A program made the translations under genes and the position numbers. Shown here piece after piece: positions 1 to 5,256 of a DNA stretch of 5,256 nucleotides; position 1 is the first letter of the stretch; each line of letters begins with the position of its first letter. This stretch comes from JABFRJ01 sp964389095 (GTDB lineage Bacteria; Pseudomonadota; Alphaproteobacteria; Rhizobiales; Hyphomicrobiaceae): positions 1 to 5,256 of the forward strand of contig CAYMEB010000304.1 of the NCBI GenBank assembly GCA_964389095.1. The letters run 5' to 3'. The notes below the pieces were generated by a model that was not told the origin of the DNA, did no database searches, and worked only from the letters and a program-made list of their open reading frames with translations.

Positions 1-44
1 CCCAAAGCCGCCGCCTGAGCCATCAGGCCGTCACCAAGATTTGG
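1..44. other. Left-edge sequence with two small stem-loops; possible end or start of an off-window gene
   Basis: Two short stem-loops lie back to back. The first pairs GCCTGA (13-18) with TCAGGC (23-28) around a four-base loop, and the second pairs CCAA (34-37) with TTGG (41-44) around three bases. The plus strand in frame 1 reads Pro-Lys-Ala-Ala-Ala-stop with TGA at 16-18, which would suit the C-terminus of a rightward gene. The minus strand has an ATG at 23-21 reading MAQAAALG out of the window, preceded about seven bases upstream by GGTGA, a plausible ribosome binding site. Both readings cannot easily be right and neither can be settled from so few bases. There is no T-run after the hairpins on either strand, so a classical terminator is not supported. 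Confidence 0.25.
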
Positions 45-213
45 CGATAGCTCTGCGTGATCCGGCGGGCCAGGCGAACAATTTCGGCCATGAACAGTCG
101 AAGAAGCAAGGCCGTCGCAGACAGCGCGATGATTGCCCGCAGTCGGCGAGTTGCCGAGTGCGCTACTCGCAGGAACACTTATTGCGGGCCCGTGTCCAGG
201 GCACCGGTGTCGC

Positions 214-219
214 GGAGGT
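214..219 (+). promoter_or_regulatory. Ribosome binding site of the PPOX flavoprotein gene
   Basis: GGAGGT is a six-base match to the anti-Shine-Dalgarno sequence. Only three bases separate its T from the ATG at 223, slightly tighter than the usual spacing. It decides the start: the same frame stays open back to a TTG at 133, but the extra 30 residues are low-information (Gly/Pro/Arg/Cys-rich) and precede this site. Confidence 0.7.
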
Positions 220-222
220 CCC

Positions 223-840
223 ATGACGAAAGACACGATCTCGACCATCGAGGCGCTCGCCGCGCACTATGGGGCCGTCAACGAGAACTCGCTGCGTAAG
301 GAAACACCGGCGCTGACGCCCGAATACCGGCGCTGGCTCGAGCGCGCGCCCTTCATGGCGGTGGCAACCAGCGGCCCCGGCGGTCTCGACTGCTCGCCTC
401 GCGGCGACCGGCGGGGTGAGTTGTGCCGGATCGTCGACGAGCGGACCTTGGCCATCCCCGACCGGCGGGGCAACAATCGGCTCGACACGCTCCGCAACAT
501 CGTCGCCGATGAGCGCATCGGCCTGCTCTTCATGATCCCCGGCATCAACGAGACTTTGCGCGTCAACGGCCGCGCCCACATCTCGATCGCTCCGGCACTT
601 CTCGACAGCCTCGCCATCGATGGCAAGCAGCCAGCGACCGCGATCGTGGTTGCGATCGATGCCGTGTATTTCCAGTGCGCGCGCGCCCTGCTGCGCTCGG
701 AGCTGTGGTCGTCGCTAGCGCGGGCGCAGAAGGAGGAGGTGCCGACCGCCGGCGAGATGACACGCTCGGCATACTCGGGCTTCGATGCCGCGAGTTACGA
801 CGCGGCACTGCCGGATCGCCAGCGCGCCACCTTGTACTGA
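223..840 (+). CDS. FMN-binding PPOX-type (pyridoxamine 5'-phosphate oxidase-like) flavoprotein
   Basis: The product is 205 residues of the split-barrel flavin-binding fold related to pyridoxamine 5'-phosphate oxidase. It resembles the subgroup often labelled MSMEG_1061 / DR2398-type. Visible landmarks are an N-terminal helical lead (about 1-40), a first barrel strand FMAVATSGPGGLDCSPRGD (44-62), the segment IPDRRGNNRLDTLRNI (78-93), whose Arg/Asn residues match the region that contacts FMN phosphate in this fold, and GLLFMIPGINETLRVNGRA (100-118). Near the C-terminus is FQCARALLRSELW (150-162), also typical of the subgroup. Length is normal for the family. No signal peptide or membrane segment is seen, so it should be cytoplasmic. 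Members bind FMN or a similar flavin, but substrates are mostly unknown. True PNPOx activity in vitamin B6 synthesis should not be assumed, because this is a separate subgroup. The gene stands alone, convergent with the pyruvate dehydrogenase operon, so context gives no functional hint. Family call is fairly sure; specific function is unknown. Confidence 0.85.
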   Translation: MTKDTISTIEALAAHYGAVNENSLRKETPALTPEYRRWLERAPFMAVATSGPGGLDCSPRGDRRGELCRIVDERTLAIPDRRGNNRLDTLRNIVADERIGLLFMIPGINETLRVNGRAHISIAPALLDSLAIDGKQPATAIVVAIDAVYFQCARALLRSELWSSLARAQKEEVPTAGEMTRSAYSGFDAASYDAALPDRQRATLY

Positions 841-1165
841 TCCGATCGCCGGCCGCTCAGTCCGTAGAGCCGACATCGGCGGAGTTGTGTGCGACGAGGC
901 TCGAGCGATCGAGAACCGCCGCGAGAGCAGAACCGTGTGCGTCCACGGCGCAGAGGCTCGGGCGCGATGACAGGCGCGAGGCTGCTCGCTCCGATCGGGG
1001 GGGCGCTTGGGCAATACGACCGCAACGCCTCGCGACGCTGACTGGCCTTGATACGTGGCCTCGCACAACTCCGTCTGGAGCCCGGCGCTGGCTTTGCCGT
1101 TCATCTCGTGAGTGGCTTCCCCCAGAGCGTGCCGATATGGCCGCTCTGGACAGCGAATGCCGCGC
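841..1165. other. Noncoding gap between convergent genes
   Basis: These 325 bases separate the stop of the rightward flavoprotein gene from the stop of leftward lpdA. I find no convincing gene: open frames crossing it are Arg/Ser/Ala-rich, lack any recognisable motif and run into the flanking genes. It contains several small stems: a four-pair stem at 869-880, a five-pair stem closed by a GCGA (GNRA-type) tetraloop at 900-913, and a five-pair stem at 976-989. There is also a run of seven G at 997-1003 and the strong hairpin described separately at 1122-1149. No stem is followed by a T-run on either strand. I see no tRNA-like or repeat structure. Confidence 0.6.
1122..1149 (-). terminator. Strong hairpin just after lpdA, possible terminator or mRNA 3' stabiliser
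   Basis: CCAGAGCG (1122-1129) pairs perfectly with CGCTCTGG (1142-1149). After one unpaired T at 1130, GCC (1131-1133) also pairs with GGC (1139-1141), leaving a five-base loop (1134-1138). This gives eleven base pairs with one bulge. On the leftward transcript it begins 16 bases past the lpdA stop codon, the expected place for the end of the operon. No U-run follows on that strand (the next bases are G-rich), so it is not a textbook intrinsic terminator. It could instead protect the mRNA 3' end from exonucleases or act together with Rho. Being palindromic, it could also serve the rightward flavoprotein transcript, though it lies some 280 bases past that stop. Confidence 0.45.
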
Positions 1166-2917
1166 TCAACCGCGTGCGGGGCGCTTCTGCGGCGGCAGGT
1201 CGGTACACGTGCCTTCGAATACCTCCGCTGCCATGCCGATCGACTCGCCCAATGTCGGGTGCGGGTGAATCGTGTGACCGATGTCGCCCGGCTCGGCGCC
1301 CATTTCGATCGCAAGGCAAATCTCCCCGATCAGATCGCCCGCGTGCGTGCCCACGATCCCGCCACCGATCACACGGTGCGTCGCGTCGTCGACGATCAGC
1401 TTGGTGAAGCCCTCGTCCCGCCCGTTTGCGATCGCGCGCCCGGAGGCGGCCCAGGGGAACACCGCTTTCGACACCTTGAGGCCCTTGGCCTTCGCCTCCC
1501 CCTCCGTGACGCCGGCCCACGCGATTTCAGGATCGGTGTAGGCGACCGACGGAATCTGGCGCGCATCGAATGCACTCTTGCGCCCGGCAGCGACTTCGGC
1601 CGCAACGTGCCCCTCGTGCACGGCCTTGTGCGCCAGCATCGGTTGGCCGACAACGTCGCCGATCGCGAAAATGTGCGGCACATTTGTGCGCATCTGCCGG
1701 TCCACGGAGATGAAGCCACGCTCCGCGACCGCGACGCCGGCCTTCTCGGCGGCAATCATGCGGCCATTGGGTGTCCGCCCCACGGCCACTAGGACCATGT
1801 CGTAGCGCTTGGGAGACTTCGGCGCCGCCGCTCCCTCGAAGGTAACGTACACACCGTCCTTGCGGGCTTCGACGCCGACCGTCTTTGTGGAGAGCATGAT
1901 CGCGTCGAAGCGAGAGACGTTCTTCTTTTCCCAGACCTTGACCAAGTCCCGATCGGCACCAGGCATGAGCTGGTCCAGCATCTCCACCACGTCGATGCGC
2001 GCGCCCAGCGTCGAGTAGACCGTCGCCATCTCGAGACCGATGATGCCCCCGCCGATGACGAGCATCGTCTTGGGGATCTGGCGCAACTCGAGCGCGCCGG
2101 TCGAGTCGACGATGCGCGGATCCTCCGGAATGAAGGGAAGCTTCACCGGCTCGGAACCAGCGGCAATGATCGCCGTCTTGAAGGCGACGACCTTGGTCCC
2201 GCCCCCGACCGCGACTTCGATGTGGTGAGGATCGAGGAAGCGGCCGATCCCGTGCACGACGTCGACCTTGCGCGTCTTGGCCATGCCGGCCAGGCCGGCC
2301 GTCAACTTGCCCACCATCTTGTCCTTGTGAGCGCGCAAGACGTCGAGTGAGATCTTCGGTTTGGAGAACTCGACGCCGTGGCGGGAAAGGGCCGCGGCCT
2401 CGTCGATGATGGCTGCCACGTGCAGTAACGCCTTGGAGGGAATGCAGCCGACATTGAGGCAGACACCGCCCAGCGTCGGATTTCGTTCAACCAGGACCAC
2501 GGAGAGGCCGAGGTCGGCAGCGCGAAAGGCGGCTGAATAGCCTCCCGGTCCCGCCCCCAGAACGACGCAGTCGCATGTGATGTCCGCGCCGCCGGAGTGC
2601 TTCGCGGCTTGCGGCGCCGGCGCGCTCGCGACGGGCGCACTCGCAGCCGGCGACTTTCCCGGACCGGCGGCGGCGGCGCCCGAAACGTCCACCATAAGAA
2701 CGACGCTGCCCTCCGAGACCTTGTCGCCGACCTTGACCTTCACTCCCGCAACCGTTCCTGCGACCGGGCTCGGCACCTCCATCGTCGCCTTGTCGCTCTC
2801 GAGCGCAAGAAGCGGCTGATCGACCTCGACGGCATCGCCGACCTTCACGAAGACTTCGATCACCGGCACACTCTTGAAGTCGCCGATATCAGGAATTTTC
2901 ACTTCGACTGAAGGCAT
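1166..2917 (-). CDS. lpdA: Dihydrolipoyl dehydrogenase (E3) with N-terminal lipoyl domain
   Basis: This is the E3 subunit of the pyruvate dehydrogenase complex: it reoxidises dihydrolipoyl arms using FAD and NAD+, giving NADH, in the cytoplasm. The 583-residue product starts with a lipoyl domain (about 1-78; ESDKATMEVPS with lipoyl-lysine K43), then an Ala/Pro/Ser-rich flexible linker (about 79-111). The E3 core follows: FAD-binding GAGPGG (121-126), the redox-active disulfide in GGVCLNVGCIPSK (C153 and C158), NAD-binding GGGIIG (289-294), the second FAD motif AIGD (418-421), and the C-terminal dimer domain with the catalytic His-Glu pair in HPTLGE (H553, E558). E. coli E3 (about 474 residues) lacks the lipoyl part, while the long form is known in betaproteobacteria and Neisseria. 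The ATG at 2917 is chosen because MPSVEVKIPDIGDF aligns exactly with the E2 start; the frame stays open to a TTG at 2947 without a binding site. It follows aceF by 100 bases. All key residues are intact. Confidence 0.97.
   Translation of the reverse strand: MPSVEVKIPDIGDFKSVPVIEVFVKVGDAVEVDQPLLALESDKATMEVPSPVAGTVAGVKVKVGDKVSEGSVVLMVDVSGAAAAGPGKSPAASAPVASAPAPQAAKHSGGADITCDCVVLGAGPGGYSAAFRAADLGLSVVLVERNPTLGGVCLNVGCIPSKALLHVAAIIDEAAALSRHGVEFSKPKISLDVLRAHKDKMVGKLTAGLAGMAKTRKVDVVHGIGRFLDPHHIEVAVGGGTKVVAFKTAIIAAGSEPVKLPFIPEDPRIVDSTGALELRQIPKTMLVIGGGIIGLEMATVYSTLGARIDVVEMLDQLMPGADRDLVKVWEKKNVSRFDAIMLSTKTVGVEARKDGVYVTFEGAAAPKSPKRYDMVLVAVGRTPNGRMIAAEKAGVAVAERGFISVDRQMRTNVPHIFAIGDVVGQPMLAHKAVHEGHVAAEVAAGRKSAFDARQIPSVAYTDPEIAWAGVTEGEAKAKGLKVSKAVFPWAASGRAIANGRDEGFTKLIVDDATHRVIGGGIVGTHAGDLIGEICLAIEMGAEPGDIGHTIHPHPTLGESIGMAAEVFEGTCTDLPPQKRPARG
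2687..2917 (-). repeat. Lipoyl-domain copy in lpdA (paralogous to 4065-4295)
   Basis: The first 77 codons of lpdA align without gaps to the first 77 codons of aceF, in the same orientation. By hand count, 49 of the first 70 residues are identical. The DNA is most alike around the lipoyl-lysine codon: 2772-2805 matches 4150-4183 at 33 of 34 bases. Confidence 0.9.
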
Positions 2918-3017
2918 GGCGGGAATCCCGTTACTGGAGGCTCGCAATTCGGAAGACGGCCGAGTGCAACACCGGCTTGTGCCGCGCCGCGTGAGAGATC
3001 ACCGCGGTGCGCAGTGC

Positions 3018-4295
3018 TCACAGAACGAGTTGCCGAACGTCCTCGAGAATTCCGGCCAGATGGCGCGTGAATCGGGCGGCCAGGGCGCCGTCGATCACAC
3101 GATGGTCGTAGCTCAGACAGAGCGGCAGCATCAGTCGTGGCTGGAACGTCTTGCCATCCCACACGGGTTTCATCGTCGAGCGGACGACGCCGAGGATCGC
3201 GACTTCGGGAGCATTCACGATCGGCGTGAAATGCGTGCCGCCGATCCCGCCGAGTGACGAGATGGAGAAAGTGCCGCCGGAGATGTCGGCCGGCGAGAAC
3301 TTGCCTTCGCGGACTTTCTTGGAGACGTTGCCCAACTCCTGACTGAGTTCGAGGATGCCCTTGCGGTCTGCATCCTTGATCACCGGCACCACGAGCCCGT
3401 CGGGAGTATCTACCGCGACGCCGATGTTGAAGTACTTCTTGTAGATCAGGTTCTCTTTGTCCGGCGCGAGCGAGGCATTGAACGTCGGATGCGCCTTCAA
3501 GGCCGCCACGCTGGCCTTGATCAGGAACGCCAGCATAGTGACGCGATAACCCTTGTCCTTCGCACCGGTGTCCAGTCGTTTGCGGAAATCCTCGAGCTCG
3601 GTGATGTCGGCCTCGTCGGCATGCGTGACGTGGGGAATGTTGAGCCACGACCGATGCAGATGCGGCCCCGAGAGTTTCTTGATCCGAACCAGCGGTTTGG
3701 TCTCGATCGGGCCGAACTTGGCGAAGTCGACCGCAGGGATCTCGGGAATTCCGGCCCCACCGGACGCTGCGCCGCGCGGCGCGGGTCCGGCCAGGGCGGC
3801 CTTTACGTCTTCCTTGGTGATCCGTCCGTTAGCGCCCGTTCCCTTGATGGCGAGCAAATCGATGTCCAACTCGCGCGCGAGGCGCCGGACGCTGGGTGAG
3901 GCGTGGGCGCCGCCGAAATCCGTCGGCTTCGGCGGCGGGACCGGCGCGCTGCGTGCGGATGCGGGCGCCGTCGCCTGCGATGCCGGCGCCGGGGCGTTCG
4001 CGGCAACGGGCGCGGACACAGCCGGCGCAGCCGCTTGCTTCTCCGCGCCGGCGGCGGCTCCGGTCTCCAGGACCAGGATGAGGCTGCCTTCCGACACCTT
4101 GGCGCCGACCTTGACCGCGATCGACTTCACCGTGCCGTCGGCCGGCGACGGCACCTCCATGGTCGCCTTGTCGCTCTCGAGCGAGACGAGAGGGTCATCG
4201 GCTTTCACCGTATCGCCCGGCTTCACCAGGATCTCGATCACGGGAACGTTCTTGAAGTCGCCGATGTCGGGGACTTTGACTTCGAGGGCTAGCAT
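3018..4295 (-). CDS. aceF: Pyruvate dehydrogenase E2, dihydrolipoyllysine acetyltransferase
   Basis: E2 forms the core of the pyruvate dehydrogenase complex and transfers acetyl from its lipoyl arm to CoA. The 425-residue product has one lipoyl domain (about 1-78, K43 in ESDKATMEVPS) and an Ala/Pro-rich linker (about 79-130). Next is the peripheral-subunit-binding domain (about 131-168, ASPSVRRLARELDIDL through GRITKEDV), which docks E1/E3, and a second short linker. The catalytic domain (about 200-425) contains LHRSWLNIPHVTHADEADIT, TFSISSLGGIGGTHF and the active-site motif DHRVIDG (H398, D402). E. coli E2 is about 630 residues with three lipoyl domains, so this is a single-arm version. The IPHVT.ADEADITELE signature and homodimeric-E1 neighbour argue for pyruvate rather than 2-oxoglutarate or branched-chain substrates. 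The ATG at 4295 is chosen because the lipoyl domain begins there; the frame is open upstream to 4637 but overlaps aceE and holds no domain. No strong ribosome binding site is seen, only a GAAAG-like stretch. The gene lies 44 bases after aceE. Confidence 0.97.
   Translation of the reverse strand: MLALEVKVPDIGDFKNVPVIEILVKPGDTVKADDPLVSLESDKATMEVPSPADGTVKSIAVKVGAKVSEGSLILVLETGAAAGAEKQAAAPAVSAPVAANAPAPASQATAPASARSAPVPPPKPTDFGGAHASPSVRRLARELDIDLLAIKGTGANGRITKEDVKAALAGPAPRGAASGGAGIPEIPAVDFAKFGPIETKPLVRIKKLSGPHLHRSWLNIPHVTHADEADITELEDFRKRLDTGAKDKGYRVTMLAFLIKASVAALKAHPTFNASLAPDKENLIYKKYFNIGVAVDTPDGLVVPVIKDADRKGILELSQELGNVSKKVREGKFSPADISGGTFSISSLGGIGGTHFTPIVNAPEVAILGVVRSTMKPVWDGKTFQPRLMLPLCLSYDHRVIDGALAARFTRHLAGILEDVRQLVL
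4065..4295 (-). repeat. Lipoyl-domain copy in aceF (paralogous to 2687-2917)
   Basis: This encodes the lipoyl domain of E2, in gapless alignment with the one in lpdA. Sequence around the modified lysine codon (AAG on the minus strand, plus-strand 4167-4169) differs from lpdA over 34 bases by a single synonymous change (ACC versus ACG, Thr). Confidence 0.9.
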
Positions 4296-4339
4296 GACAC
4301 TGTCTTTCGGCAGGCTTGAACGGGACGAGAGATTGGTAC

Positions 4340-5256
4340 TCAGGCGATGGCCGGATCCGGCTTCCCAGGATCGATGCCGTATTTTTTGATCGCCTCGGCG
4401 ACTTTCTTGGAGGGCAACTTGTTCTGATCGGCGAGCGCCTTCAATGCACTGACGGCGACGAAGTGGCGGTCCACCTCGAAGTGCGAGCGCAGCTTGCGAC
4501 GGAAATCGGAACGCCCGAACCCGTCCGTGCCGAGGACACGATAGGGACCGGGAACGAAGCCGCGGATCTGATCGGCGAAGAGCCGCATGTAATCTGTCGA
4601 GGCAATCACCGGCGCCTCGTCGCGCGAAGCAAGGCACTGCGTGACATAGGCGGTGCGCGGCTGCTCCAAGGGATTGAGCAGGTTCCAGCGCTCCACCTGC
4701 CGCGCTTCGCGCGCGACCTCGGTGAAGCTCGTCACGCTCCAGATGTCGGCCTGAACGCCGAAATCCGCAGCGAGAAGGTCAGCCCCCGCGATCACCTCGC
4801 GAAGGATCGCGCCGGAGCCGAGGAGCTGCACTCGATGCCCCTTGGCCTTACTCTGCGCCGATCGCAGCTTGTACATGCCCTTGACTATGCCTTCGGCGGC
4901 GCCCTCCGGCATGGCCGGGTGCTCGTAATTCTCGTTGAGCGTCGTCAGGTAATAGAAGACGTCCTCCTGCGCCTCGACCATGCGCCGCAGCCCGTGCTGC
5001 ACGATGACGGCGACCTCGTAGGCGTAGGTCGGATCATAGGAGATGCAGTTCGGTATCGTCGCGGAGAGAATGTGGCTGTGGCCGTCCTCATGCTGGAGTC
5101 CTTCGCCATTGAGCGTCGTCCGGCCGCTGGTTCCGCCCACGAGAAAACCGCGCGCGCGCATATCGCCTGCCAGCCAGGCGAGGTCGCCCGTGCGCTGGAA
5201 GCCGAACATCGAGTAGTAGATGTAGAAGGGGATCATCGGCACGTTCGAGGTCGAAT
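4340..5256 (-). CDS. aceE: Pyruvate dehydrogenase E1 component, homodimeric type (C-terminal third, cut by the window edge)
   Basis: E1 decarboxylates pyruvate on thiamine diphosphate and reductively acetylates the E2 lipoyl arm. Only the last 304 residues are in the window; the frame is still open at the right edge, where STSNVPMIPFYIYYSMFGFQ corresponds to roughly residue 586 onward of the 887-residue E. coli AceE (from memory of that protein). Conserved AceE blocks follow in order: GGTSGRTTLNGEGLQHEDGH (the His in LQHED should equal E. coli His640, an active-site residue), IPNCISYDPTYAYEVAVI, YYLTTLNENY, AMPEGAAEGIVKGMYKL, VQLLGSGAILREV, SVTSFTEVARE and RVLGTDGFGRSD, ending in KKYGIDPGKPDPAIA. 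This matches the homodimeric E1, not the alpha/beta heterodimeric type. The GTG at 5242 is not a real start, because the frame continues through it with conserved sequence. The gene is first of the visible operon; its promoter and any regulator lie beyond the edge. Confidence 0.97.
   Translation of the reverse strand, partial: STSNVPMIPFYIYYSMFGFQRTGDLAWLAGDMRARGFLVGGTSGRTTLNGEGLQHEDGHSHILSATIPNCISYDPTYAYEVAVIVQHGLRRMVEAQEDVFYYLTTLNENYEHPAMPEGAAEGIVKGMYKLRSAQSKAKGHRVQLLGSGAILREVIAGADLLAADFGVQADIWSVTSFTEVAREARQVERWNLLNPLEQPRTAYVTQCLASRDEAPVIASTDYMRLFADQIRGFVPGPYRVLGTDGFGRSDFRRKLRSHFEVDRHFVAVSALKALADQNKLPSKKVAEAIKKYGIDPGKPDPAIA

Noticed and set aside
151..179. Possible promoter TTGCCG - 17 bases - AACACT before the flavoprotein gene
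   Set aside because: The -10 part matches only three of six consensus bases, which is not distinguishable from chance.
133..222. Upstream extension of the flavoprotein to a TTG at 133
   Set aside because: The ATG at 223 has a GGAGGT site directly before it, and the extension is not family-like.
947..983. Imperfect direct repeat GGCGCAGAGGCT / GGCGCGAGGCT in the convergent gap
   Set aside because: It is short, occurs only twice and is expected by chance in GC-rich sequence; it shows no sign of an array or mobile element.
675..1314. Long frames on both strands crossing the convergent gap (plus 675-1268, minus 715-1314)
   Set aside because: They overlap the ends of real genes, have Arg/Ser-rich low-information translations and match no family I recognise.
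1112..1792. 226-codon plus-strand frame opposite the lpdA 3' end
   Set aside because: It is antisense to the conserved C-terminal E3 domain; no motif or ribosome binding site supports it.
2918..2947. Ten-residue upstream extension of lpdA to a TTG at 2947
   Set aside because: No ribosome binding site precedes it, and the ATG at 2917 lines up exactly with the start of the E2 lipoyl domain.
2899..3648. 249-codon minus-strand frame overlapping the aceF 3' part
   Set aside because: It is a frame shadow of aceF, Arg-rich and without recognisable domains.
3553..4389. 278-codon open frame on the plus strand opposite aceF
   Set aside because: It is antisense to a fully conserved E2 gene; its Ser/Ala/Pro-rich translation has no motif and its length follows from high GC at third positions.
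4296..4637. Upstream extension of aceF to 4637
   Set aside because: It overlaps aceE in another frame and lacks any domain; the lipoyl domain begins exactly at the ATG at 4295.

Overview
This is a GC-rich bacterial window holding four genes, all ending in TGA. It looks like part of a proteobacterial chromosome, most likely a betaproteobacterium or close relative. The reasons are the leftward gene order E1 - E2 - E3 of a homodimeric-E1 (AceE-type) pyruvate dehydrogenase complex, and an E3 with its own N-terminal lipoyl domain, an arrangement known from Ralstonia/Cupriavidus, Bordetella and Neisseria. The taxonomic guess rests on gene architecture only.

Layout from left to right. Positions 1-222 hold no gene I can support: the first 44 bases form two small stem-loops and may be the edge of a neighbouring gene, and the rest is the leader of the next gene. 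A rightward gene at 223-840 encodes a 205-residue FMN-binding flavoprotein of the pyridoxamine-5'-phosphate oxidase-like (PPOX) fold. It converges on the dehydrogenase operon across 325 noncoding bases (841-1165). That gap includes a strong hairpin at 1122-1149, just past the end of lpdA. On the minus strand, read from right to left, come the C-terminal third of aceE (from beyond the right edge to 4340), aceF (4295-3018) and lpdA (2917-1166), separated by 44 and 100 bases and very probably one operon.

Together the three minus-strand genes make the complex that converts pyruvate, CoA and NAD+ to acetyl-CoA, CO2 and NADH. E1 decarboxylates pyruvate on thiamine diphosphate, E2 carries the acetyl group on a lipoyl-lysine arm and passes it to CoA, and E3 reoxidises the dihydrolipoyl arm through FAD and a redox-active disulfide. 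E2 has one lipoyl domain (three in E. coli), and E3 has a second, closely related one. The flavoprotein has no evident link to the complex.

This is mostly ordinary central metabolism. I see no sign of a new system, mobile element, CRISPR array or RNA gene. The points worth a second look are the near-identical lipoyl segments in aceF and lpdA, the post-lpdA hairpin, the possibly occluded lpdA start, and the unresolved left edge.
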